NCBI GenBank assembly: GCA_037968855.1
Contig: JBBKWH010000033.1
Coordinates: 1-49,059, forward strand
From: JBBKWH01 sp037968855
GTDB lineage: Bacteria > Pseudomonadota > Gammaproteobacteria > Pseudomonadales > Moraxellaceae
DNA length: 49,059 nucleotides
Direction: 5' to 3'
Shown: positions 7,921-16,056 of the stretch, in pieces
Layout of the letters: each line of letters begins with the position of its first letter
Numbering within the stretch: the stretch's first letter is position 1
The notes under the pieces: generated by a model
Told to the model about the DNA's origin: nothing
The model's input: the letters and a program-made list of their open reading frames with translations, nothing else
Databases searched by the model: none
Made by a program: the position numbers and the translations under genes

Positions 7921-8285
7921 TTTTAGGTTTTGCCTTGGCATTGGGATTTTCTGGTGTGGCATATGCGGGTATGGGGTTTCAGGGCGATGACCTGCAAATT
8001 TGCTATTTGATGAAAAGCGGCAAAATCACCAAAACAGTGCCTTGTATTAGCTCACTGTCGTATGTGTCTGGTGGTGTTATGCGTACATATCACTTTGAGC
8101 CTTATACGTTCAATGTCTTGGAAATGGAAGATGTGGATACTGTGATGAATGATGTGGTATCTGATACCTATTTTAGAAGCGCAAAGAGCTTTAATAAGAT
8201 CAAGGACATCAATAAATTTAATGGTGATACGGTCTATTGCTATGCAGAGCGTAAGCCTAAAGGTGTGGAGCTGTGTGTAAAGTAG
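7908..8285 (+). CDS. Small secreted protein (cargo gene)
   Basis: 125 aa with a classic signal peptide: positive start MGK, hydrophobic LILGFALALGFSGVA and a likely cleavage after AYA (residue about 20). The mature part of about 105 residues has four cysteines (ICYL, VPCI, VYCYA, ELCV), compatible with two disulfides in the periplasm. No family recognised. The start lies inside the upstream pseudogene and inside the direct repeat. Probably a lysogenic-conversion gene acquired between late operons 1 and 2. Confidence 0.65.
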   Translation: MGKLILGFALALGFSGVAYAGMGFQGDDLQICYLMKSGKITKTVPCISSLSYVSGGVMRTYHFEPYTFNVLEMEDVDTVMNDVVSDTYFRSAKSFNKIKDINKFNGDTVYCYAERKPKGVELCVK

Positions 8286-8328
8286 CTGTGCTTGGTATGC
8301 GGCCACTACTGTGCGTGCGGTAACGTGC

Positions 8329-8356
8329 GGTCTAGGGATGAGAACATGGGAAAGTT
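8329..8356 (+). repeat. Direct repeat copy 2 with truncated MGKLI minicistron
   Basis: Second copy of the 28-31 bp repeat. The copied start codon (8346) now gives only MGKLI and a stop, immediately before the membrane-protein gene. This points to two successive insertions at the same sequence. Confidence 0.7.
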
Positions 8357-8359
8357 GAT

Positions 8360-8812
8360 ATGAATAATCACTTAATGGATCAGACAAATGCGTTGCTTTA
8401 TGCAGAGTCTCAGAAAAAATCTAAATTTATTGCCTTTTTGCTCAATCTTTTCTTTCCGGGTATTGGGCAATACTATGCGCGGGAATGGATTGGTGGAACT
8501 ATTTACTTGGTTGTGCTTTTTACTGCATACAACCAAAGTATGGCTGGTGGGGTGATAGTGAACTTAGGTCTTGCGGCTTTAGGTGCTATCACGGGTCCGG
8601 TGTCCGTTGCTTTCTACAACAAAGACATGCTAAGGCGTCTGATCAGAGATCGAGAGCGACAGCGCCTTGCTGTAGAAAGCCCAGACGTTTCATCAGCAAT
8701 GGATGGTCTTTCATCATGGGACGTCTTAGGCGATTCACAAAAAAAGGCCATATTTTGGATATTGTTCGCGCTGGTGGGAATCATCTTGTTTTTATGGTCA
8801 CTGTTGACCTAG
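8360..8812 (+). CDS. TM2-like small membrane protein (cargo gene)
   Basis: 150 aa. Residues about 20-85 have the TM2-type pattern: KSKFIAFLLNLFFPGIGQYYAREWIGG followed by hydrophobic helices, then a polar basic segment (MLRRLIRDRERQR) and a C-terminal membrane helix (IFWILFALVGIILFLWSLL). TM2-like proteins are integral membrane proteins of uncertain function. ATG 8360 is used; ATG 8375 is possible. It is opposite to the late genes and probably expressed from the prophage. Confidence 0.65.
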   Translation: MNNHLMDQTNALLYAESQKKSKFIAFLLNLFFPGIGQYYAREWIGGTIYLVVLFTAYNQSMAGGVIVNLGLAALGAITGPVSVAFYNKDMLRRLIRDRERQRLAVESPDVSSAMDGLSSWDVLGDSQKKAIFWILFALVGIILFLWSLLT

Positions 8813-8864
8813 TTTTTCATTTAAGTACTTAGCTGATACTACAGACAGCCTACTCACTTGTCAT

Positions 8865-9536
8865 TCATCGCGTACCCATAAAAGGATCAACCTGCATAAA
8901 CGTCACCTGCACCTCGACGGGGGATCCATCGTTACCCGCCAAGCTGAGCGGCTCCACCGCCTGCACCTCGACTAAAAAATCACGTGAAAATCTAACGTCT
9001 GAACGCTCAGAGCCACGTCCAAACAACCCGATTCGCAACCAGATTGCTGTCTGGGCCGGTGGTCGTTGCAAGCCATTGCTCAAGAACTTTGCATCTTTTG
9101 CAGCTTGCATCGCATACAGAATTAAGCCCGAATCTGTATCCAAAAATGTCATTTGAATTTCTGAAAACTCCTGCCCAGTGATCCGATTCACCTGAAAACT
9201 GCCTGCTTTTACACTGTCAGTATTAGTTTGCATGATTGGAAAATTTGTTTGGGTAACAAAGTACCAGATGGCCTTTTCATCATCTAATGATTCTGCCAAT
9301 AAATTCGACATGTTATTTAGTTTTAAGATGCTGCTATTTAGATACGGCATCATACTAACAACATAGTGACACTTATGTAGCCAGCCGAATCCCCTCAGGT
9401 CTTTAATCCTGCTTTCTGCTTCAGAAACAGTTAGCCCTCCAAACAAACGATCCGATTTTGAGAAGCTACCTTCCCCGATTAAGCCATCCACTTCAAGCTG
9501 GATATTATCTAACCCATTATTCAGTAACGCCATCAT
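8865..9536 (-). CDS. Tail-tube-like / baseplate tube-initiator protein
   Basis: About 223 aa starting at ATG 9536 or 9533 behind GAGGGGGCAG; the longer frame upstream lies inside the portal gene and is not used. The second half has alternating strands typical of the tube fold (GSFQVNRITGQEFSEIQMTFLDT, RFSRDFLVEVQAVEPLSLAG, VEVQVTFMQVDPF). The phage has another tube-like protein at 13083-13688, so one is probably the main tube and the other a T4 gp54- or gp48-like initiator or terminator. The start overlaps the portal end. Assignment rests on fold style only. Confidence 0.5.
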   Translation of the reverse strand: MMALLNNGLDNIQLEVDGLIGEGSFSKSDRLFGGLTVSEAESRIKDLRGFGWLHKCHYVVSMMPYLNSSILKLNNMSNLLAESLDDEKAIWYFVTQTNFPIMQTNTDSVKAGSFQVNRITGQEFSEIQMTFLDTDSGLILYAMQAAKDAKFLSNGLQRPPAQTAIWLRIGLFGRGSERSDVRFSRDFLVEVQAVEPLSLAGNDGSPVEVQVTFMQVDPFMGTR

Positions 9537-11142
9537 CTGCCCCCTCACCATCAGACTGATCACCATTACCAGGTAAATCCGCTCCTGCACCGTCCCCCCG
9601 CTCTTGCGCTTTTGCCAAAGCAGCCGCAAGGGACTGAGCCGTATCATAGTCCCACCCTGCATCCTCCAGCAGGCGTTGAGTGGTTTGGGCATCAAGGCCA
9701 AGATCTTTGAGTCCTGCTAGGGACTGTGTGGCCATTCCCAGTGAGCCCATGCGGGTTTGTCGGTTGTTTTCAGCTTCGGTGGTACTCGCAGCAATCGTAC
9801 TGAAATACTGCACTTCCCACGGCAAGTCATTCGGATCAAAGCGCACGCCGTATTTAAATTGCATGTGCAGCTGCATCATATCGTTGGCATAACCAGTCAT
9901 CCCTTGGCGTTGCAGCCCTGCCCGCTGCATGACCTGAGCCGATGTGTGAAAAAACCCACCATCACCCATCCCACCTGACAGCATGTCCGCCCATCCCACC
10001 ATCGACATATCGATGCCCAATGAACCAAACAATCGGCGAACTGCAATCATCAGCGGCTCAGTATTGCTTTGGCTGCCGCCACGTTGACCAAGATCGTTCA
10101 TCGCGCTCACGATCTGCTTATTGCCCCACGTTGGGAAAAACAGATATTGAGTGCCATAGAGTGCCTTACCACCACGCAAGGCTGACTCTACAAAGGCACG
10201 GCTGGCGGTGAGCATGGCCTCAAGGCGTTTTTTATAGCTGCTACGGTATTCTGGCGGCATGCCTTCCATGTCTACGGTCAAATTGGCCTGTTTGACGCTA
10301 TCAGCAATCTGTTGATTGGTCAGTGCTGAGAGTAAAACCACCATTTTTTCCCAAGCGTCTTCCGCGTCATAGAGGAAGGACCCACCCACCGGTGCAGGAA
10401 TGATGGGAAGCTTATCGATGGAGTCCTCTTGCAGCATTTGCCGGATCAGGCCGTAGACAATTTCGGTCTGAGGTACTTCCACGGTACGCGGCATTTTGAG
10501 ACGTACCATCTGATCCGTGGTCAGCTTGGTGATCACCCGTTGGTTTTTATCCATCTCCAACACATGAAAGCCAACCGTCCGCCCACCCTGTTCATAGGCT
10601 TGGATCCGTGGTGCAGAGGTGTACTCACTGTTGAGTACCGATACAATCCCCTTGCCTTGCTCTGGATAAATACGCGTGTAGGCATCGCCCCACCGTACCC
10701 CTGATGACATCAGCGTGAAGGCATCGGGATTGATCAATGAAGCCACATACTGGCCTTCTTTTGCCATCAGATCGCGTAGCTGCTTTGCCCGCTGACCGTT
10801 GCTACTGCGAACCTTCTCTGAAGGCACAATAAACACGCAATCGGATTTGGACTCATGGCCACCGAGTGCAGCAGATACCAAGAGCTTTAATGCCCCTGAG
10901 ATCGATGGATCCCGATACATCTGCCCCCACATGGTATAGATATCCAAGCGGGTACGTGGCTTGGTCTGTGGGGTCTGGCCAACACCAAGCGCGTATGGCT
11001 CCATAAACTCATACAGAGGATCAATCTGAGCCATTGCCGCAGTCGGATCACCCATCTGAGCGGTTGCAGCCGGAAAGGTAGCCGCTGCATTTGACCCTTG
11101 CCCACCTGCCAAAAAATAAGCCAGCCAATCAACTGCGGACAT
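9517..11142 (-). CDS. Portal protein (P1 Prt-like)
   Basis: 541 aa. The order fits a portal: an early stem (TRLDIYTMWGQMYRDPSISGALKLLVSAALGG), mid-protein segments on interface residues (WGDAYTRIYPEQGKGIVSVLNSEYTSAP), and a long C-terminal Gln/Ala helical region with an acidic Gly-rich tail. It lies at the end of the operon encoding tube, hub and spike, and its length fits the family. It should form the dodecameric ring at the head vertex. The start shares one base with the spike stop (TTAATG). Confidence 0.7.
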   Translation of the reverse strand: MSAVDWLAYFLAGGQGSNAAATFPAATAQMGDPTAAMAQIDPLYEFMEPYALGVGQTPQTKPRTRLDIYTMWGQMYRDPSISGALKLLVSAALGGHESKSDCVFIVPSEKVRSSNGQRAKQLRDLMAKEGQYVASLINPDAFTLMSSGVRWGDAYTRIYPEQGKGIVSVLNSEYTSAPRIQAYEQGGRTVGFHVLEMDKNQRVITKLTTDQMVRLKMPRTVEVPQTEIVYGLIRQMLQEDSIDKLPIIPAPVGGSFLYDAEDAWEKMVVLLSALTNQQIADSVKQANLTVDMEGMPPEYRSSYKKRLEAMLTASRAFVESALRGGKALYGTQYLFFPTWGNKQIVSAMNDLGQRGGSQSNTEPLMIAVRRLFGSLGIDMSMVGWADMLSGGMGDGGFFHTSAQVMQRAGLQRQGMTGYANDMMQLHMQFKYGVRFDPNDLPWEVQYFSTIAASTTEAENNRQTRMGSLGMATQSLAGLKDLGLDAQTTQRLLEDAGWDYDTAQSLAAALAKAQERGDGAGADLPGNGDQSDGEGADDGVTE

Positions 11143-11675
11143 TAAGGGTTCTCCATCGGTGTTGGGGGTAGTGTCGGTGGATAAGGTGTGGGAAGTAGAT
11201 GGTTATGTGTTTTGGTGGATACGCCACCGGCAATCACATCATCAGATGCCTCAATCCGTTGACAGTAGATTGGCCCTTCGATGGTCAGACCATTGGGCAC
11301 TTTTAAGGTCATTTGGGAAAACTGCATATCGGCTTGATCAGCAATCAATTGAAGATTTGCGCTGGCAATCAGCTCAATATTTTCTTGCCGGATCCGACGT
11401 GTCCCCACCACTGCCGAACCGTCTTGATGGGTGCGAAACGCAAACACCACCGGACAGCGTGGATCACCCATTTCAAAGTACACATCAACCGGTGCAGGAA
11501 CCATGATCTGTAGCTCAGTGTCCTTGTCACTTTCCCCAACTGGATAGGCAAACTCAGCAGTAAGGCCACGATCTGCCCCATCGGTAATCCCTTCGATGTA
11601 CACCTCACCGGTGCGCTGTTTTGCGTGGTAGCTCACCAGTGTGGCTGGCCAGAATCCGTAGAGTTTTTGATTCAT
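11142..11675 (-). CDS. Baseplate spike protein, gpV-like
   Basis: 177 aa from ATG 11675, which overlaps the hub stop as ATGA. An OB-fold-like N-terminal part (YGFWPATLVSYHAKQRTGEVYIEGI, AYPVGESD) is followed by strands suited to a trimeric beta-helix (RRIRQENIELIASANLQLIADQADMQ and LKVPNGLTIEGPIYCQRIEASDDVIAGGVSTKTHNH). The end, HNHLLPTPYPPTLPPTP, resembles spike tips with His ligands for a metal. Predicted role: the membrane-piercing spike at the tube tip. Confidence 0.65.
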   Translation of the reverse strand: MNQKLYGFWPATLVSYHAKQRTGEVYIEGITDGADRGLTAEFAYPVGESDKDTELQIMVPAPVDVYFEMGDPRCPVVFAFRTHQDGSAVVGTRRIRQENIELIASANLQLIADQADMQFSQMTLKVPNGLTIEGPIYCQRIEASDDVIAGGVSTKTHNHLLPTPYPPTLPPTPMENP

Positions 11676-12559
11676 GCACCCATCTCCGACAGCCACAGCT
11701 TGCTGGCAAAGACTGGATTTCCACCCATCGGCGCGGTATCGGTGCGATGTAGCGCAGTCAGGATGGCAAAACGTCGCTCGCCAATCAGTACCGAGCGTCC
11801 GGCTTGCCACTCATAGTTAAGTGGGCGCTGTAGGGTGGCCTTGGTCACTAAAACGGTTTTGAGGTTTTGTATTTGTCGATGATCTAGGCGGGCGTGATAG
11901 ATCACTGGGCGGGCATTGATCCCATCATCAGATCGTACAGGGCTGTTATCACTGGCTGTTGATACCACGTCAGGGATGGTGGCGGTCACCACCGCTTGAT
12001 TGCTCACCCATACCACATCAGACGGATCAAACGCGGCAACAGGATCAGCCTTAAATAACTGATCCAAGCGCAGCACTGATAGACCGGTCGGCGTATAGCG
12101 TAAGCATGCCGCCTCCAGCTGGAGCGCCTTGGCAATTTCATAGGTGGGGATTTGCCCCTTCAGGCATACAAAATCAGGTAGTGGGATATCTTCAGGAAAT
12201 ACTACTGATGCCCCACACGCACGGTAAGCTTCGGCAAAACTGGTACCTTGTAAAATCACCGCATTGGCTGCTGGGTATAGCAACCGTTCACAGCCTTGCA
12301 GTACTGCAATTACCTTGATGGCACCGAGCGCCTTGCCCTCTTGCAGCAACTGGCTGCGGTAATCTTCGGTTTTCACAATGGTGAGCGGCCAATCATTCAT
12401 CCAAATCTTGGCATGATCGACCAAACGCTTGGACAGATCGGCTGTACGCTTCACCACCAATTCGAGCGATACCGGCACCGGTACAAGGTCGGTACGTAGG
12501 CGGGTTGATAGCAGTTCATGCCCTGCAATGCTATGGCCATCCTCAAAAAGGATCTGCAT
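11672..12559 (-). CDS. Tail hub-like structural protein
   Basis: 295 aa with mixed strands and no signal peptide. It lies directly upstream of the spike, where contractile phages usually encode the hub (gpD or gp27-like). VPVPVSLELVVK near the start and the central PEDIPLPDFVCLKGQIPTYEIAKALQLEA fit a beta-rich hub but give no firm family match. It overlaps both neighbours (17 nt upstream, 4 nt downstream), so expression is coupled. Confidence 0.45.
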   Translation of the reverse strand: MQILFEDGHSIAGHELLSTRLRTDLVPVPVSLELVVKRTADLSKRLVDHAKIWMNDWPLTIVKTEDYRSQLLQEGKALGAIKVIAVLQGCERLLYPAANAVILQGTSFAEAYRACGASVVFPEDIPLPDFVCLKGQIPTYEIAKALQLEAACLRYTPTGLSVLRLDQLFKADPVAAFDPSDVVWVSNQAVVTATIPDVVSTASDNSPVRSDDGINARPVIYHARLDHRQIQNLKTVLVTKATLQRPLNYEWQAGRSVLIGERRFAILTALHRTDTAPMGGNPVFASKLWLSEMGA

Positions 12560-13079
12560 TCAACCAATCCTCCACAGCAATGGCGTGTTGGCGTTGCTCA
12601 GACAGCACTGATGGCAAAATATCGCCCGTAATGGTCACATCAAAGCAGCCTTCGACAAAGGCATTACGCGGGATATCTGCTTCAATCTGGGCTTTGATCG
12701 CCTTGGCCTCTTGAGCAGTTATCCCCCACGGCTCTACGCCCATACCACGCACTGCTTCCATACGAATGGCTTGCAGCTCATCACAATAAGCACGTGCCAA
12801 CGGTTTAATGCTGGTGTACTCAAAGGCGGTCAGTGTGAGCTGATCAAGCATGACCTGCTCACCTTGAGTCAGCACACGCTGGGCGGCAAAAGTCGTCCAA
12901 CTGGCCCAAAACCGGATGGCTTTGAGCGTGTATTTCTCCACATCGTCGAGTTCAAGCGAATAACCTGCCTCACACAATTCTTCGTGGATCTCAGCCGCCA
13001 GATCTAAGGCCGTACCGACCTGTACCGCCACAGGTTGACCATCTGCCGCGCCAATCACCGTATCTAAGGGCTGAGTCAT
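12543..13079 (-). CDS. Tail protein of unknown function
   Basis: 178 aa, acidic and largely helical (AEIHEELCEAGYSLELDDVEKYTLKAIRFWASW, ALARAYCDELQAIRMEAVRGM-like segments). Located between the tube and hub genes with 3 nt and -17 nt spacing. This place often holds a chaperone or assembly protein for tail length, but no motif confirms that here. ATG 13079 follows GGGACG. Confidence 0.5.
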   Translation of the reverse strand: MTQPLDTVIGAADGQPVAVQVGTALDLAAEIHEELCEAGYSLELDDVEKYTLKAIRFWASWTTFAAQRVLTQGEQVMLDQLTLTAFEYTSIKPLARAYCDELQAIRMEAVRGMGVEPWGITAQEAKAIKAQIEADIPRNAFVEGCFDVTITGDILPSVLSEQRQHAIAVEDWLNADPF

Positions 13080-13082
13080 GGC

Positions 13083-13688
13083 TTAACGTCCCAACAGACC
13101 TTTGATGCCACGCACCACATTGGCAGCCTTACGACCAAACGACACCGCCTTGTCCACTTTGTCCAAGAAGCCACTCAAACCACCGCCGCCGCCACTACGG
13201 GTCGATTCGTACAGACCAAGGTAGGTGTAGTACAGCGTACCGGTCACATTGATGGTGGATGATTTATTGGTGCTATCGATATCACCACCGCCGTCAAAGG
13301 TGATGGATACGTTGCTCAACAAATAGCGGTTGGTATAGTTGTCAGGCCGACCATCGTATGCCCAAAACTTCATATTGCCGCCGTTTTGGATACAGTATTC
13401 GGCAAATTCAGCAACCTGCCCTTTACTGGTTTCAATAAAGGTGACGGACATTTGATAGGCTGTTTTGGGGATGCCGGGCACATGTGTTTCAAAACCACCA
13501 CCATAGGTCACATTGGCGGGATCATTGAGGGTGATCATGGGACGGGTAAAGCCACTGATCAAAAAGCGCATTGACTCAAACCCTACAGGCTCCAACATGC
13601 CGTTGGCGGCGAGCATGGGCGCACCTAAGCCCTGAATGGCAGCTTGATCATTGTTTAGGTCGGCCAACGTGGGCATTTCTGCACGCAT
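13083..13688 (-). CDS. Tail tube protein
   Basis: 201 aa from ATG 13688, chosen because GGAG lies 10 nt upstream; ATG 13724 has no ribosome site. Central strands FESMRFLISGFTRPMITL, YQMSVTFIETSKGQVAEFAEYCIQNGG and YLLSNVSITFDGGGDID...INVTGTLYYTYLGLYE fit the gp19-like tube fold. A Gly-rich linker and a basic helix end the protein. It is the first gene of late operon 2, as expected for a highly expressed tube. Confidence 0.6.
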   Translation of the reverse strand: MRAEMPTLADLNNDQAAIQGLGAPMLAANGMLEPVGFESMRFLISGFTRPMITLNDPANVTYGGGFETHVPGIPKTAYQMSVTFIETSKGQVAEFAEYCIQNGGNMKFWAYDGRPDNYTNRYLLSNVSITFDGGGDIDSTNKSSTINVTGTLYYTYLGLYESTRSGGGGGLSGFLDKVDKAVSFGRKAANVVRGIKGLLGR

Positions 13689-13700
13689 GGTGGATGTTCT

Positions 13701-13718
13701 CCAGTCTATGTTGACTGG
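13701..13718 (-). promoter_or_regulatory. Leader hairpin abutting the Shine-Dalgarno of the tube gene
   Basis: Perfect 6-bp arms CCAGTC and GACTGG. In the mRNA the 3' arm runs into the GGAG ribosome site of ATG 13688. It begins 34 nt downstream of the late element. Confidence 0.6.
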
Positions 13719-13751
13719 GATCATGTGGGCTGAAGATGCTTGTGGTTGATA

Positions 13752-13760
13752 GGTTTGCGC
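13752..13760 (-). promoter_or_regulatory. Late-operon promoter element, operon 2
   Basis: GCGCAAACC on the minus strand, 64 nt upstream of ATG 13688. CATCTT follows after 13 nt, exactly as in operon 3, and is the likely -10. Confidence 0.7.
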
Positions 13761-14141
13761 TGGTGATTGTGACAGAGGAAATATGCTTTGATGACCGACC
13801 CAAATTTAGAGTGGGGTTTTTCTTACATCTTCAGACCTTGATATTTAAACATTCATATCGCCAATTTTACATAGATAAATGCTTTATAAACAAAGTAGTT
13901 GCCCAATATTATACTTACCAATAATATAAAATATTCTTAATTAATAAGAATCCTTTAATATCAGTCAGATTACATAAATAACGTGACGGATGTCATATTT
14001 TTTAAAAATAAGATCACACTATCTAATATTGACAACATAAATCTCCATCCGTATGGTTTTAAACCATTGGGATTAACATCCATCAAAAAAATCTCAATAC
14101 TGAAAAATCGAAATACATCTTTTACTACAGGAGTAACAAAA
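13761..14141. other. AT-rich region ahead of cargo gene
   Basis: About 380 bp, much richer in A and T than the phage genes. It holds an inverted repeat ATTCTTA...TAAGAAT (13933-13951) that could be an operator or weak terminator. An open frame from GTG 13983 runs into the next gene but has no ribosome site. No separate gene is recognised. Confidence 0.5.
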
Positions 14142-14612
14142 GTGTCTCAATCCGATTTGATCATTCAATTTGAGAATCTTTCAGAAAAGAGCTTCTCTTT
14201 AGACAGTAATGGCAAAGATCTACAGAATGGAGGCAATAGTGTTATTACGTGGCCTGGTGCAGGTACTGTATTGCAAGCCTATAGTGGCAGTGTGTCATGT
14301 GAGATCACTGAAAATTTACACAATGTTGATGTTGGCCCTTGCACGTTCTGGTGTTGCTGGACAGATGGGCAGAATCGATTTGGCGTTCAAATTCATGCCA
14401 ACACCCAAGTCCTCAATATGGGTAGCCGACCTGAATGGTTCGTCATGAGTGATCACACACCAGGTAGCTCTGTGACATGGAACTCCAATGGTGGTGACCC
14501 ATCTGATTCGTATACATGGCCAACCTCTGTTGGTTACAACATTGTTGCCACCCCAAGCTCAACACATCAATCATTAACCGTTAAAGTCGTCATCAACAAC
14601 GCAAAAAAATAA
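14142..14612 (+). CDS. Unknown cytoplasmic beta-rich cargo protein
   Basis: 156 aa from GTG 14142, preceded by AGGAG at 8 nt; the upstream extension to GTG 13983 has no such site. The composition is Ser/Thr/Asn/Trp-rich with alternating strands (LIIQFENLSEKSFSLDS, GTVLQAYSGSVSCEIT, RFGVQIHANTQVLNMGSRP, SLTVKVVINN) and an unusual CTFWCCW. There is no signal peptide. The size and beta-sandwich look recall small cytolysins or lectins, but I see no decisive match and do not assign one. It is AT-rich and opposite to the late genes. Confidence 0.6.
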   Translation: MSQSDLIIQFENLSEKSFSLDSNGKDLQNGGNSVITWPGAGTVLQAYSGSVSCEITENLHNVDVGPCTFWCCWTDGQNRFGVQIHANTQVLNMGSRPEWFVMSDHTPGSSVTWNSNGGDPSDSYTWPTSVGYNIVATPSSTHQSLTVKVVINNAKK

Positions 14613-14673
14613 GCATATTTTTCAATTTAGTATGCTTAATCAATAGCATTAACCTACACAAAGGGACAAGCTC

Positions 14674-15060
14674 ATGGAACCTGATGTCTTAATGATCGTG
14701 TTTGAAGACCCAATGCCAAATGGTGTTTCAGCATGGGTCGCCACAGTGCAAAATAGTGGCACAATGATTAAATTTGCGGGTGAAACCATTGAGGAGCAGC
14801 AAGGAGCGATTACAGCACTAGCGAATCGGATGAGCACTTATCAAGGTGATCTTGGTGCATTTGAAGAAGAAATAGGGGTCGTGCTTGAGCTTCCAGAAGA
14901 CATGACAACTGCTGAAGCTTTTCAGCTCCTCTTTGCTGAAACTGATTCCTTGTTTTATAATACCGCAGTTATTTTTGGTGCCGCAGAGGCGGCTGTAGAT
15001 GTATTAGCTGAATGTTTAGTCGATGCTGGCGAAGCTTTACTGGCTGTATTTGCGATATAA
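14674..15060 (+). CDS. Unknown acidic cargo protein
   Basis: 128 aa, ATG 14674 with AAGGGA upstream. Strongly acidic (about 20 Glu/Asp, few basic residues) with a hydrophobic Ala-rich C-terminal helix (AAEAAVDVLAECLVDAGEALLAVFAI). It follows the previous cargo gene after 61 nt on the same strand and shares its terminator region, so the two may work together, for instance as an effector and a small acidic partner. That pairing is a guess; no family recognised. Confidence 0.6.
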   Translation: MEPDVLMIVFEDPMPNGVSAWVATVQNSGTMIKFAGETIEEQQGAITALANRMSTYQGDLGAFEEEIGVVLELPEDMTTAEAFQLLFAETDSLFYNTAVIFGAAEAAVDVLAECLVDAGEALLAVFAI

Positions 15061-15138
15061 GACACAACAATCAGTGACTAGGCATTAGAAATACAGAATC
15101 TAATCCTAATCACTGCTTTTAGCATTGGCTTTAAAATC

Positions 15139-15184
15139 AATCGGGGCAATCCAAATTATCTTATAACTTTGGATTGCCCCGATT
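15139..15184. terminator. Bidirectional terminator between cargo and operon 3
   Basis: A perfect 17-bp inverted repeat (15139-15155 and 15168-15184), GC-rich in the core (GGGGCAATCC), with a 12-nt loop and A/T tails on both sides. It separates the convergent cargo genes and late operon 3. Confidence 0.85.
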
Positions 15185-15220
15185 TAACAATGTCTCTTGA
15201 ATAAAAATATAAACTTTTGC

Positions 15221-16042
15221 TTATACTAGCCCATGTGACTTATACAATCCCTTTGCAATCCCCTTCTGCAAGGAACGCTTACGATCACGAATGGCTGAGC
15301 CTGTATGAGACTTCATGCGCGCCTTGCTTAACGCAGCACGCTGTTTTGCCGACAGCTTAACCGTACCAGAGATCCGTTTATTCACCACAACCTGATGACC
15401 GTTACGAATGGCTTTGGTGGCCTTGTACACCAAAGTTTTACCATTCACCTTCTTGGTAGTCTTTTGACCGGCACTGACTGATTTTTTAGGATTACCAGTC
15501 AAAGCGTCCAGCTCAGAATCTACGTCATCATTACCGTTTTCGTCATGGTTGCCATACACAAAGTCATTCACAAAGCGATCCATTGGCTCGCCTTCAGATG
15601 GCATATTTTCAACCACGATATCGGCTGCTGACTCAAGTGAGGTATCCGCCAACACCACGTCATCACCAAAGATATCTGACACCATGTCATCAGGGACGCC
15701 AAGGCTACTAAAGGCATCCGCCACGTGTGCAGAAAATAGCGAGTTTAAGACTGGATCCGCCTGCTCACCCTCTTCGGTATCCACGCCCATGGCATATAGA
15801 CACGCAGAATCCAAAAACTCAGAAGGGGGCAATTCATCAAGCTTGCCTTCACTGATGGCATCGACAGTCACTTTAACCACATGCCATGCCTGTTCGCGGA
15901 TCGACCACATCAAGGCCATCGCTGCGCGGTTGTCGATAGGATCAACCTGTGCGCTTTGTTCAGCGTTCAGGCTATCCAAGGCGGCTTCTACCTCACGATC
16001 TGCACGTGGCTTAGTGGGGAATTTCAAGTTATTGCCAAACAT
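15221..16042 (-). CDS. Late structural/assembly protein of unknown function
   Basis: 273 aa, ATG 16042 with GGGAG. The N-terminal two thirds are acidic and helical. From about residue 185 the chain becomes very basic (KKSVSAGQKTTKKVNGKTLVYKATKAIR, LSAKQRAALSKARMKSHTGSAIRDRKRSLQKGIAKGLYKSHG). The acidic-basic split could suit a scaffold or DNA-contacting head protein. It is the last gene of the capsid-sheath operon. No homolog recognised. Confidence 0.55.
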   Translation of the reverse strand: MFGNNLKFPTKPRADREVEAALDSLNAEQSAQVDPIDNRAAMALMWSIREQAWHVVKVTVDAISEGKLDELPPSEFLDSACLYAMGVDTEEGEQADPVLNSLFSAHVADAFSSLGVPDDMVSDIFGDDVVLADTSLESAADIVVENMPSEGEPMDRFVNDFVYGNHDENGNDDVDSELDALTGNPKKSVSAGQKTTKKVNGKTLVYKATKAIRNGHQVVVNKRISGTVKLSAKQRAALSKARMKSHTGSAIRDRKRSLQKGIAKGLYKSHGLV

Positions 16043-16056
16043 TGTTGTTTGCTCCC

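Noticed and set aside
13983..14141. Longer start for the beta-rich cargo protein
   Set aside because: No ribosome site at GTG 13983, and the extension is AT-driven; GTG 14142 has AGGAG.
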